A stretch of DNA of 64,000 nt from Pocillopora verrucosa (lineage: Eukaryota; Cnidaria; Anthozoa; Scleractinia; Pocilloporidae): positions 621,470 through 685,469 of the forward strand of contig NC_089314.1 in the NCBI RefSeq assembly GCF_036669915.1, written 5' to 3'. Made by a program: the position numbers and the translations under genes. This document shows, in pieces, positions 25,822 to 37,099 of this stretch (position 1 is its first letter; every line of letters starts with the position of its first letter). The notes beneath the pieces are model-generated. The model made no database searches and had not been told where the DNA came from. It was given only the letters and a program-made list of their open reading frames with translations.

Positions 25822-25975
25822 ACCTTTGTTCGACTTGACTACGAACTCGGCTACGGGCGCCATTTTGTGGGGAAATGTCTGCGGTTTCTTTCTCTTTGTT
25901 AGCTACGGATCGAATTGATCTGTTCAAACTGAAACCGTGCCTCCTATGGATGAGGAACTTCAAAGATTCACCCAT
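25822..25975 (-). CDS. Candidate upstream exon on the BMP-receptor strand
   Basis: An open frame starts ATGGGTGAATCTTTG at 25975 and runs 154 bases to a consensus donor (AAAGGT|GTAAGT after 25822). The peptide is basic (MGESLKFLIHRRHGFSLN...) and has no signal peptide or recognised domain. It ends in phase 1, so it could join the receptor's exon 2 at 20498 in frame, giving an N terminus without secretion signal. It could equally be the first exon of an unrelated or non-coding transcript. The ORF and donor are seen; any link to the receptor is inference. Confidence 0.3.
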
Positions 25976-26104
25976 ATTTGACCATATTTAAGCACAACAT
26001 TCCGTTGGAAGATTTCTAAACTTGAACACCATTCAGAACATATCAGTAAATGATGAAATTAAGAGATCCTCGCAGCTAAGAAACACTACTGAAACGAGTA
26101 GTTG

Positions 26105-26175
26105 TTAATAGGACCTGAAAAAAATTTTCAGGCCTGTACGGGATTTGAACCCATGACCTCTGCGATACCGGTGAA
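26105..26175 (-). repeat. tRNA-derived SINE fragment (B box)
   Basis: On the minus strand the sequence GAGGTCATGGGTTCAAATCC contains a perfect polymerase III B box (GGTTCAAATCC at 26151-26141). It is followed by CGTACAGGCCTGAAAATTTT. No complete cloverleaf or A box is present, so it is a retroposed fragment and not a tRNA gene. Confidence 0.65.
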
Positions 26176-26250
26176 TAAAATAAAATAAAATAAAGCAATA
26201 AAGTAATAAAGTAATAAAGTAGTAAAGTAGTAGTAATAAAGTAAATACTT
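26174..26250. repeat. AT-rich microsatellite (TAAAA/TAAAG)n
   Basis: A run of taaaataaaataaaataaag changing into aataaagt/agtaaagt units directly abuts the SINE fragment at 26105-26175. Such A-rich tracts commonly grow from retroposon tails. Confidence 0.75.
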
Positions 26251-27184
26251 TTTAGTAATTGCTTTTCGCGGATTTCCGATCATTTTTTTGATGACTACGA
26301 GGAGCAACTGATCAGTGAAAGCGATTTACTAGAACCTCTGATCTAGAGACCGAGAAACTATTTGTTGTTGTTTGAATAGCCCAAATTCTCTAATTTTTCT
26401 ACGATTCTATAAATAAATGCAGCTTTGGAAAAAAGATGAGAGAAAAACATTCGCATAAAACTGGAAGATAATTTTGTCATTGTAGCATCACTAAAGTAGT
26501 GATTTTTTTTTCGACTGATAAGAAATCCGAGAGCTATAGAACTCTCAGAATTAACCCAAACTTTGCAGAGCAGACGCCCTGTTTAAGAAAAGTCAATAGT
26601 TCAGCAGTTTTAGCGGCCTCAAACTTATCAGACGTGAGGGTATCAAATCAGTTGGTCACGGTACGTGTGAAAATTCCTCATATTTTGTAACGGGAAAGAA
26701 TATCGCGGAGAAAGCTGACAAATTTTCGCAGGTCAGAAGTATCCAAACTTTAGTTAATTAAGTCCTAATATTCACGTTCAACAAACTTTCTGAAACTCTT
26801 GATTCTTTTTGGCAATCAGACACAACGGCGAAGTTTTGCTTACGACAATATATCGACCTTAAAAGACGGGAGGAAAAAAGACGGTCGAAAAACTGAATCA
26901 CTGACAAAAAATCAGGGGGACTCCTTAGACAGCATCATGGAGGAATGGAAGGCTTTCACTAAAAAATTCAGTTTCTCAATTTTACAAACCTTTCTAGAGA
27001 ATGGTGTTGGTTACTAGAAACTGAAATCTCAATGCGGATCATGGAGCATGAAAATTCTAGTTTCAAGTGTAATTCTTGAGGAGAACTGAGGGGTAATTTT
27101 CTAAAGAAACTGGTGCTATGTGGGTGCAGGGGGGTATTAAAAGAAAATTTGGTCTTTTTATCGAGTTGATAATGTTAATTGGTC

Positions 27185-27245
27185 ACCGAAGAGAGGCTAT
27201 AAAGCTGGCGTTTCAAGCGCGATAACCTTTCGTCAGAGGGAAAGA
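27185..27245. repeat. Diverged copy of the 12.1-kb element core
   Basis: The stretch gctataaagctggcgtttca...cctttcgtcagagg matches the core phrase of the elements at 12148-12348 and 49495-49690 (gctgacgtttcgagcgttag...cttcgtcagag). Arms and target duplication were not recognised here. Confidence 0.5.
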
Positions 27246-29724
27246 CAAAACAAAAGGACGCTCTTTTAATTTAATGTTGCAACCAAGAGATTATAAATTG
27301 CTACTTGTTTCATTATTTTATTATGTTTTTGTTATTTCTCTCGCTACTGTTGACTACATGCAAAGGAAATAAAATAGTTGTTATAGTTTTTTTTTTTCAA
27401 AACTGGTTCCAACTCTCTTCAGTTGATAACTGTGAGTTTAGTTTACCATTTGATGTTTTGACCGACATTTGTTTTCTCCAGCAATCGGATTTCTTTCAGG
27501 CTCAATGCACTGTGTTTTGTTCTGCTTTTGGTAAAACCTTCATTTGGAGGATTGACATAATTTACCAATAGCCTTAAAAAAAAACAGAATAGCAGCTTAC
27601 TTTAAGCGGATCCTCGCTTATTTTAGAATAATTTATTTTATTATTATTTCATTCTTTTCAGTTTATGACGGAACTGATGACAGCTTACTTAACAAAAAAA
27701 ACAAAAAAAAAGTACTCTCCCGTCCCTCGCCTCCCTCCCCCCCCAAAGGGAAAAAGGAAAAAACAGCGTAGACCTTTAAAATGATTTTTGCATCAGATTT
27801 GACCAACTTTAGTCAGGTCAACTAGCAAAAGCGAAACGGGTGAGCTAAAGGAACTTTGCCTTTTTGTTCATATGGGAAATTTCAGCCCGGTTAGAGAACT
27901 ATTTTTTTCGACCCAGCAACTGCTTTCTAAAACTGAGCTTTCAATTTCTATCCAGGAAAAATTAACAGCCCGATTATTGAGATCGCAGTTGTAATTACGA
28001 AGATCTTGGGAACCGAACCAGCCCATCTTGCGGTCATATGAATACATCGAATGTTTTTTACAAAGAGGACAGTGGTATGTGAGGTGAGACTGTTCGAACT
28101 TGATCGAGTCAGCCCGCGCGGGTGGTCAGGTTTATATTACTAACGTGGTTATTGTGAGAGGCCTTCAATTGCACTTAATTCAATCACTCGAAATTTACTG
28201 AGATTTGTTATCTATTTAGCCACATGTCCACAAGTTAGTTTTTTCACAGAACGCATAGATTCCATAGGTAAAGGCAAAATTTGTCTCATTGAACTGTTCT
28301 ACCAACGCCTGATTTTTCGCAATCCTTACCATTTCGCAATATTTGCCCTTGTGATACACTTTTGAAGTGTCCCGGATCGAATGTCGGAAGAAGCGGTATT
28401 TCGGATATCATTTATTGGGACGGGCTAAAGTTATAAACAGAGAGACAATAAGTCTTATGGCCAATACTAAAAATATCGCAAACTGCGACAGCTATGCCTA
28501 ATATTCTCAAGAACAAGATCATTTCTACAGCACTCAGCGCGTACTTCACAAACTTCATCAAACATCAGCTAGTCAGCTTTGCAGGAGACTTTGGACAAAT
28601 TGCTCAAATGTTATGAACGTATTGCTCAAATGTTATGAACGTATTGGTAGGTGATTATCATACGGTCTGGCCCACCGGCGACTTGAGAGAAAAACAAAAT
28701 TTGTAACTTAGATGCGGTATAGGTATTCTGAAAACTCGTCACTAGTGCTCCTCGATTTTAGCTCAAAGTCATCCAGAGAAAGCTTAATATCATGGCTTTT
28801 GATCGTACGGTCACGATCATTTTTTACTCCTTTGTTCAAACTATTTACAGCTTAACAACTATGCCAAGCGATGCGTATGAGGAGTATAATTCTTTCTCAG
28901 GGATGGCTATCATCTTCCCTTTACTGGTAATTTTACCCACCAAATGTTTATCGTCGTGTGGCCCACCCAACTTTTCTGTCACGGAACCGGAAAACAATGT
29001 CTTAATGATATATGAGAAATAAACAATGAGTGACTTACGGAAATGAAATTTAAATGAAATGACTCTCACAGGGTCAAGGCAACCCATATCTATAAAACAG
29101 TGCTTTGTTACTATTTTGCATCCCAGTAGCCTGCGAAAGAAAACGTTGTCGGCTCACATATTTCATATAATGTAACTACACGTGATGCATTTCGAGCTCT
29201 CTTTCTATTAGGTGAGGTTGTCACGTTCTGTCCTTTCCCACAACAACCGACATAGGAGCCTTAATCATGTTAATGGACTGTTTCCGGTATTAAGATTGGC
29301 GCCCGACAGACTCAAGTAATTATCTCCTGGCAAAATAATCCTCATTGAGAGAAATGGGGTAAAAGGTAAAAAATCCAAGTTAATACAACTTAAGTTACTA
29401 GAGAAAAGACGCTTTGATATCGTTCACATTTATAATTGTGTTTAATTTTTTTTATTCAGAAATCCGAGAGAGTGCTTATTTTGATGCTTTCAGAGTTTGA
29501 AACCAACAACTGAAGCAAAAGTAACCATTTCATTATTAAAGATGAGCCGATACCGGTAATAAATACTCGATATTATCCAAACCGGGTCAGATCGGAGGAT
29601 AGCCATGCTGTGTCTCAACTTGAGCCTGCGTCTCTCTGGTCATCACCCAAAGACAAAAAGCGGAGTCGCGCGCGGTGAACCATGAATGACGAGCGAGGGA
29701 CCAGTGATTGTCTATCGGTTAGGG

Positions 29725-29812
29725 ACGGAGGGGGGACGGGAGGGGGATCTGAGGATTTTGGGAGGGATCATATGGTTTTCATGGGGAACGGAGGGGGGAT
29801 CAGTCGTGGCCA
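29725..29812. repeat. G-rich repetitive block
   Basis: Contains several G runs (gggacggaggggggacggga, agggggatc, gggagggatc, gggaacggaggggggatcag). The phrase gga(c/t)ggaggggggatc recurs internally. The first part has enough G runs to allow a quadruplex on the plus strand. Confidence 0.5.
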
Positions 29813-30039
29813 ACAGAATACATAGCGCACGCGCGGGGGAAGGGGCGAAGACTATAGAAAATTGAATGTCACTTAACTGCCACTTTTATCGATACCCAAC
29901 CAAAATCCACTGACCCCTCCCCCCTTCCTCCAGGCAGTAGATAAAAACCCTTCTTGACTTGTTCGTTAATTTTATTGCATCGATGTCCTCTCCGTATTTG
30001 ATCAAACACACCAGGTGACATACCAGTGAACTCAGTGAC

Positions 30040-31850
30040 CTCCTAACATTAATTGTTCACTTTCGTAGAGAGTAACAGCTTGGTTCAGATAATAGCGGAG
30101 CCAACTCTTGTCCCCTGGTACAGTTCGACGATACTGGATTTAATCATCACAAATTGCCTCGGGCGTTTTAGTTCTTCTGGGACTTTAAGTTTCCCTTTCA
30201 ATTGTGACCATTCTGTTATCTTCGGAAATATGAATATTTCCGCTTACAGAAGTCGATCTTACAAAAGGCAGGTGAAGAATTTTAATAACGTCAACACTAC
30301 AAATATGAACAGAGAACTATTGGAATTTGACAGGATCTATTAGTGTGAATACTAGAGACATAGATGAAATATATTCAAGGGGGTAAATGGCAATATCCGT
30401 TCGATTATTGAGAAGTACAATCCACTGAAAACAGTAACAACACGTGGTCAGGATAAACTATGGATGGATAGGAAAGTGCGCCTGTCAATTAGGCCTGGTG
30501 ATTCAGCGATTAACCAGCTGATTTCCTTTTTACACAAGGTATGAAGCCTTAGAGAGTGATAGAGAGGTTCGTGCTGTTTTCCTGAATAAAGGCCAAGCAT
30601 TTGATAAGGTGTAGCATGCTGGTTTGTTGCGTAAGTTAGAGGCTTTAGGAATACAACTGCCCTTCGATGGTTTGAAAGTTATTTGCTTAACCGAATGAGC
30701 TGGTAGTTATAGAAGGATAATCCTCTTTTTAGCAAACAGTCAACTCTGGAGTCCCTCAAGAGTCAACGATACTTCTGATGTTCTCACCTCTCCTCCTTTG
30801 ATTTATGCCCATGATACTACACTGTTTGAAATTCTGATTTAAGAAGATCTCCAACTGGGCTGAAAAATGGTTGGTAACCATGAAACAAGATCACCCCTCT
30901 ATTTCTTGACACCAGGTTCGTCAAAGACGTTGGTTCTCACATTCACTTAGGCTTAACTTTGCAGAGTAATTCTGTCGTGGAGATATCATATAGTTAAGAT
31001 GTACAAGAAAGCTTCTAAATGGTTAAATTTACTGAAATATGTCCAATAAAAAGTTGATAGATCCACGTTAAGATGTTTGTACAAAAGCCTGATTAGACAA
31101 CTCATGGAATACGAAGATGTTATCTGGAACAACTGTCGTAATTGTGATTCAGCTTTTCTGAATAATGTTCAATATGAAGCCGCAAGGGTAGTAACAGGAG
31201 CCATTAAGGAAATCAGCTCTGCGAAGTTAAATGTTGACTTAAGCTAATTTTACAGGATATTGCCAAGGATCTTGCTCCACGTCATTCAACTGAACTGTTT
31301 CTCAAACAATCTAAAGTGAACGTACACATTTTAGTCTCAGATCAAGAGTAAACTTAACGCAATTTCCTTTGAGAACCCCTAGATTTAAAAAGTCCTTTTT
31401 TCCATCCGCAATCACTAGCTGGAATTCTCTGGACTTAGATGTCTAAAACTCTGTATCTCTTCCCAGTTTTAGAGCGAAAATTCGGTCAATTCTCTTTCCG
31501 CATACTTACAATTATTTATATGACTGCTCTTTTACAAGGCGTACATCTGTTGATCACACCCGCCTTAGACTTAGGTTTCCTTGTCTCAGAGAATGTTTCT
31601 TTGAAATTAATTAACAGTTGTGCATCGCCTCTTTATGAGTGCGGTCTTGACTCCGAATCAGTGAAACACTTTTTCTTGTATTTAAAGAAGATTCTTGCTC
31701 AAGGTATGCCGCTCAACGCAACGTCCTCCTTCACTCTGCTGGTAATATTCTAGATGAAATTTGGTCATCGAGCAGCGGTGTAAGGAAACTGAATTTGTAT
31801 TGTAAGGTATTGAGTCTGTAAATTACGAAATCAACTGTGCTTTTTTCCGC
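30040..31850 (+). mobile_element. Decayed non-LTR (LINE) retrotransposon
   Basis: Fragments of one element occur in order on the plus strand. 30053-30343 encodes an endonuclease-like segment with LDLIITNCLGRF and NCDHSVIFGNMNI. Around 30570-30650 a reverse-transcriptase motif reads AVFLNKGQAFDKV followed by a stop codon and then HAGLLRKLEALG. From about 31130 a C-terminal region reads NNVQYEAARVVTGA, and 31439-31753 gives LGFLVSENVSLKLINSCASP then CGLDSESVKHFFL, a cysteine-containing end typical of such elements. Frameshifts and stops are frequent and no intact ORF survives. It is a relic; clade (Jockey/CR1/RTE-like) is undecided. Confidence 0.75.
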
Positions 31851-32423
31851 AAGGTACAAACGTTTATAGTTAATACTAACCGCTTTTCGGTAGCCATTGT
31901 TTCATTGTTCTAAATGATGTATCCCTAAATTTGTAAGTTAAACGCGCTATTACTACAATTTGTGTGTTGTTTGGGTGTCTGTTGGTATGAATTAAATTTT
32001 GTAATATTGTAATATCCCTTGTTAAGCCTTGGTGCTTTTGAGGAAAACAAAAAATTTTGATATTGTAGAAAAAGTGTGAGTTGCGTTGGGTGTTGAAAAA
32101 GAAAAAAACAAATAACACGATGCTGACCCATTCTACCCATCACACCTTTCAAATAATTATTTTCCAAAATAAAGTGAATGCACAGAATAAAGGAATGGAA
32201 TATTATTTTTCATGTTAAATAAGACCAAGTTAACCAAGTGGGAATTAAGATATTTCGTCTATCGGTTGGAGAATAACGAATTCCTTCCAAACTTGCTGAT
32301 CAGTATTTTTAAGCTTGTCAATCTAACAGTCTAAAGGAACTGAGCATTATGATGGCCTATGTCCTGCTTTGCTATCCCCAATTTACGATAAAAAACGACT
32401 TTTTCTACCCATGGATTTTTAAA

Positions 32424-33100
32424 ATGGCACGATAAAACCTATTTTAAGAGCAATAGTTACTTCTGTCCTGTTACTGTACCTACCGACATAATTATTCCTT
32501 ATAGCGAACTATTTTTATCGCATGCCAATGGCGAATTCTAGTTCTTATGTCAAAGTCTCTGGGAAGGAACTCACTGCGTTCGATTTATGTGCGAGTTATG
32601 TGGGCCCTCACACAGTTTAGGTATCCTCACATTTTAAAACTTAATACGTATATTCACATTTTATCTTTCCATTTTTTATGCTCGTCGTTATTTGGCTTTG
32701 TTAATAAGGAGTAAAGCAAAAATGGCACCTTGTGTTCAGTTTTCATCATTACTGAAAACTCCATGTTCCTCTTGTTGTGGAAGTTGTATGAAAGCGGTAT
32801 TAGAAGAGATGGCTCGATAAAAGCTATTTTAAGAGCAATAATTACTCGCGTCCTGTTACTATATTTACTTACCGTCATTATTTGTCCTTATAAAGAACTA
32901 TTTTTATCGCATGCCACAAGCGAATTATAATTCCCATGTCAAAATCTTTAGGAAGGAACTCACTGCGTTCGGTTTATGTGCGAGTTATGTGGGCTCTCAC
33001 ATAGTTTAGGTATATTTTAAAAATACATGTAGTCACATTTTATCTTTCCATTTTTTACGCTCGTCGTTAATTGGCTTTGTTGACAGGAATAAAGCAAAAA
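32424..33100. repeat. Direct duplication of a ~300-bp segment
   Basis: 32424-32722 and 32809-33100 are diverged copies of one segment, offset by about 380 bases. Shared landmarks include cgcatgcca, gaaggaactcactgcgttcg, tttatgtgcgagttatgtgg, cacattttatctttccattt and gctcgtcgtta. No protein is evident in either copy. Confidence 0.75.
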
Positions 33101-35100
33101 TACACGATGGAGCAAAAAGAGAGAACGAACTTTACGTTGGTGAAAATCCCCTATTTCTTTTTAAAATCGCGTACAAGACCATCTTCAATCTACCAAAACG
33201 TTATATCCGTGAAAGTTGATATTTGCGAACAGTGTCAAGATGGTTTACAGCTAACAATGATTAAAAAAATAATGCATATCTCGTAATCCAGTTTTCAAAA
33301 AATTTTGAGATCCATTTTTCGCCGCCTAAAACTGCGCCTTAAGTTAGTGCTCATGAATTAATAGGCTTTGATTTAGGGTTTACGTCATTGTGTACCGGCT
33401 AACGTATCCAACTGCGCGTCCAAAGTAAGCATCTTATTTTCGCGAGTTTTATTGCGCAGATTTCATTTCCTTTTTCCTCAATTTAACTGAAATGGCTCTT
33501 TCCATTGTTCTCTTTCCAGCAAACTCCAAGACATTTCGCAATTTTACCACACTTTGCTATTCAAAGGAAACTGTAATTCATATCCATGTGAAATAAACGG
33601 CCCAGAGTTGCTGCTAGTTGTGTTTGACATTAGTTTCATCCGCTTCAGGATCAGTTTTGAACCGCTTGAAGATGCAGTTCGACTCACTGCGACACATTTC
33701 TTCATCAGTTAGTGAGAGAAATTTGTTGCATAGAGGTAATATCTCTTTAGCTGATGAGTGACAATATTCTGATCCCATCTTTGTTGTATGTATAGTTACA
33801 TGTACTGATATTTTTTTAAGGGGAGACCTCAGGTAAATCATTACTCGCAAGGGTCGAGGGTGAATTGAAACAGACACATCGAAACACACGTCATTCGTAC
33901 AAGATAATTTGCAAGTGCTCAGTTCAGGCGACGTTCTTGCCGACGATTACGGGGGAAAAAGTGAACCGGCGAACAACAACAATGCGGTGCGTGAATAAAG
34001 TGTTTGAATTTATTCAGAGACGCCAAACTCCAGCGACCTTTCATTGTGAAAGGGTCGCTTAAACCCTTTGTTTGTATTGGATTCAACGCTGAAATACGTT
34101 ATTATCAATTAACTGCTTTCAACACCAAAACTAAAGTCGGGAATTGAGACCTCTCAGGATCAGAAACTCACGAACAATAAAACTTTCAGATCCACCCCAG
34201 ATAACAAGAAAAGGCGTTTGGGAAAACATAGAAAGTTCTGGTGGATATTATTTCTCCTGTAATGTTCCCAATTACTTCCGTTTTGGGAAAAACAGGCGAG
34301 TTAGACTAGCTATGGCTATTTGCAAGTCAGCTAATGTAACACTGATAATCTGGAAATTGAATTTAAAAAAGTGTGTTTGTAAAAGTTTTGCATGTATGCA
34401 TGTATTTGATAAAAAATTGCCCGAGATATTTTTACATACAAATCACTTTAGCATGAAACAAAGAGGATCAAAGCTGGAGAGAAAGAACACGAGGTGCATT
34501 TTTGTCGTTTCCGGAAACTCAAACTTAAGCTGAATTCGTAAATAATAATTTATTTGTTCTAGGAGGCCCATAAGAACAAGCGAATAGACGTTTATTTTCT
34601 CAATTGGAAACGTTTTTCATGTGCGTGCTGTGCAAGTACATTTGACCGGCCACAAATTGAAGGAATATTTTTCTGTTTTCACCTGTTCTGGTCATTACGG
34701 CGCCTAAAATAACAGTTATTTGACAGATTTTCACAACGCGGCGTTTTAGGCCAATAGAATAAAATAAATCAGCCGGGGGCGTCGGACGAGAGCGAATTCC
34801 AAATATATATCAGTCCCCTTTTTTTAACTTTAGTAACCTGAGTGCCACATTGGCAGATCGCTTCGAAAGGTTAGATTGAAATAGATTTTTAAATTTTTTT
34901 AATTCGCTTCAGATTTCCTAAAAATCTTTAACTTAACAGGATACAAGCTCAGTGAAGGTAAATGATATTTCCTGAATTTTAAGCGATCTAATTCATCGTA
35001 TCTCATGAAACATCTGAGCGGAGGTGATTTCTCCATGTGACAGAGATTAATTCAAAATTCAGCAAATAAGAAAGGGATAAAACTGACAATCAAACCACGG
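33101..35100. other. Upstream region of the GPCR; no supported gene
   Basis: Open frames at 33614-33889 (minus) and 34144-34533 (plus) lack recognisable domains. The last ~300 bases before 35124 may hold regulatory sequence of the GPCR, but no clear sites beyond the TATA box were seen. Confidence 0.4.
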
Positions 35101-35123
35101 AAGATTCCGTGATATCCGTGGCT

Positions 35124-35130
35124 ATATAAA
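35124..35130 (+). promoter_or_regulatory. TATA box of the GPCR gene
   Basis: TATATAA in the context gtggctatataaacttcgc lies 136 bases upstream of the GPCR start codon. Transcription would begin about 30 bases downstream, near 35155, leaving a 5' UTR of ~110 bases. Confidence 0.6.
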
Positions 35131-35265
35131 CTTCGCATCTAAACAAGTTAACCCCACATAAACGACTAGCAAACCCAACAGTGACAACACATAGATATCT
35201 GGAACAACTGAAGCTGCATCTCCCTGGAAGCTGTTAGAATATTTCATTGCAAATCGAACGGCGCC

Positions 35266-36519
35266 ATGGTTTTGGACTCAAATGCAACAAATTCAGCCTC
35301 GTTCGGAAACTCTACAAATTCTTCAGAATCGAATAGTTTTGCACGGTGGCCAATGTTCGACAAAGTCAGAATGATCATACTTGCGTTACAGATTGTTGTC
35401 TTTCTTGTGGGAACGGTCGGAAATGTTCTCGTGTGCATCGTTGCATCGCGAAAGAGGAACTTGAAGATCGTTGGCAATCGTTTCATTCTAAATTTGGCCA
35501 TCGCTGATTTGGGTGTTCTTTTTATAAGCTTCCCTATGTGGATCAGCAAGGAATTCAGTATCTCTTGGCCTTTTGGAGAGTTCCTTTGCAAAACATTCCA
35601 GCCATTCACAGATATTTTCTATGGTGTTGGAATCGGATGCATTACGGCCATTGCACTCCATCGCTACAGAATGCTAGTTCACTGCATGAAACCGCAAATG
35701 AGTGTTCAAACAGCTAAGCGAGTACTGTTCTTTATCTGGCTTCTCTCATTCTTCATCGTTGTAATGCCGTTATTTTTCGTCATGGAGCTGAGAAAAATGC
35801 CGTTCACAGGAATACGGGTGTGTGAGCCATTATGGCCCACCAAGTTAGCTCAACAGATGTACTACACAACAATCACAATTTTTTTTTACTTCGCACCTTT
35901 GAGTATTATCTCGCTAACGTACATTCGTATCCGAACTAAACTAAAAGATAGCATTCGCAAACATGACAGCTACCGTCGCTCAAGCTTTAAAGCACATGAA
36001 ACTGTGTCTCATAAAGAGACTGCCTCTAGGATTACGCAAAACCGTCGTGCTTTGCGTCTTCTGGCTCCTGTCGTCGTCGTATTCGCAGTTTGCATGGCAC
36101 CCTTCAATTTTCTGCACTTGATCGGATCATTTATCAGAATAAGAGGCTCTATACACACTGCGATTGCCTTCCGTTTCTTCGTTCTTTTACTGGTTACCAA
36201 CGCTTCTGCTAACCCCATTATCTACTCTGTCACGAACTCGGATTTTCGTCGCGATTTTAAGCAACTCTTGCGTTGCAACACGGACGGATGTTGTACTGAT
36301 ACCACGGAAGGGCTCAGCCTGACAACATTTCGACGGAGTTCGTCTTCCTTTGGCAGGCGCAGCACCAAAGAACGACAAAGAGGTTCCCTTCTCATCGAAA
36401 GAAGAAGAAGTTCGAGTTCTAGCCTTAAGAAAAGCTCCAAGAATTCCTCCGAGAAACTGCAAGCTAAAACAAACGATGAATTAGCAGAAGGAAAACCCGA
36501 TAAACGAGTAGATGGATAG
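35266..36519 (+). CDS. Class A (rhodopsin-like) G-protein-coupled receptor
   Basis: Intronless 417-residue seven-TM receptor. The start ATG sits in a good context (ggcgccATGG). The N terminus has three N-glycosylation sequons (N6, N15, N18). Class A landmarks: GN at 52-53 in TM1, LNLAIAD with Asp81 in TM2, WPFGEFLC with Cys108 at the top of TM3 pairing with Cys186 in ECL2, Pro211 in TM5, NPIIY at 316-320 in TM7. Non-standard points: the DRY motif is His-Arg-Tyr (132-134), and the TM6 CWxP motif reads CMAP (276-279), so the usual toggle Trp is Met. The long basic, Ser-rich tail (RRSSSSFGRR, RRRSSSSSLKKSS) offers many kinase and arrestin sites. Overall look is that of a peptide-type orphan receptor; ligand unknown. 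A poly(A) signal candidate AATAAA is at 37088-37093. Confidence 0.92.
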   Translation: MVLDSNATNSASFGNSTNSSESNSFARWPMFDKVRMIILALQIVVFLVGTVGNVLVCIVASRKRNLKIVGNRFILNLAIADLGVLFISFPMWISKEFSISWPFGEFLCKTFQPFTDIFYGVGIGCITAIALHRYRMLVHCMKPQMSVQTAKRVLFFIWLLSFFIVVMPLFFVMELRKMPFTGIRVCEPLWPTKLAQQMYYTTITIFFYFAPLSIISLTYIRIRTKLKDSIRKHDSYRRSSFKAHETVSHKETASRITQNRRALRLLAPVVVVFAVCMAPFNFLHLIGSFIRIRGSIHTAIAFRFFVLLLVTNASANPIIYSVTNSDFRRDFKQLLRCNTDGCCTDTTEGLSLTTFRRSSSSFGRRSTKERQRGSLLIERRRSSSSSLKKSSKNSSEKLQAKTNDELAEGKPDKRVDG

Positions 36520-37087
36520 CAGGTCGACACTGAACAGCAATTGGCGAACCCCTAAACAATGTTCTGTTACCTCTGCTGCCTTTTCATAATACATAACACT
36601 TAATACTTTCCAGAGTAAATAGTAACGAGGAGAAGTTCTTGGGTGCACAACAGAAACGGCCAAGAAAAATGAGCGGATAGTAGTCAAGCTTTGGGTTACA
36701 GAATGCCTCGGTTAGAGTTGGTACCGGCCACACTTCTGATCTAGCCAACAAAAGAGGATTCCAGCTCGAGCAAGTATAAGAATTCAAATTTAGGAACACA
36801 TCCCTAAGTTAATCTCGCCTTTTTACACGGCTCTGTAAATTTACATACTTTGTGTTATGAATCTACATCAATCTTTTACGAACATTTCCAAAAGTCAACA
36901 ACGGGTGCTGTCAGTTATTAATTCAACCTTTTTTAAACCAACATTTACAACAAGGAACTCTACTTTAACTCTCTTTCAATCTTCGCATTTCAAGAAGTGT
37001 TTACGACCTCTCGAATCGACTGCGTATCTGCTGTGTTTTTAGAAGCTCGCTTCAATTAGGTTTAAGTGATTTTTTCTTCATTCTGCG

Positions 37088-37093
37088 AATAAA
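37088..37093 (+). terminator. Candidate poly(A) signal of the GPCR gene
   Basis: AATAAA about 570 bases downstream of the GPCR stop codon, on the same strand. No nearer canonical hexamer was noticed. Confidence 0.35.
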
Positions 37094-37099
37094 TTAATG

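Larger units (their letters stand above)
26251..30040. other. Intergenic DNA without supported genes
   Basis: Short open frames occur (for example 26799-27017 and 28792-29022) but none resembles a known family or has supporting splice context. A 22-base unit (attgctcaaatgttatgaac + gt) is directly repeated at 28599-28620 and 28621-28642. A G-rich block lies at 29725-29800. Confidence 0.5.

Noticed and set aside
34144..34533. 129-codon plus-strand open frame upstream of the GPCR
   Set aside because: The residue pattern matches no family I know, there is no promoter or poly(A) context, and the region is repeat-rich.
36009..36530. Several antisense open frames across the GPCR 3' half
   Set aside because: They are mirror frames of the receptor coding sequence, produced by its codon bias, with no independent support.
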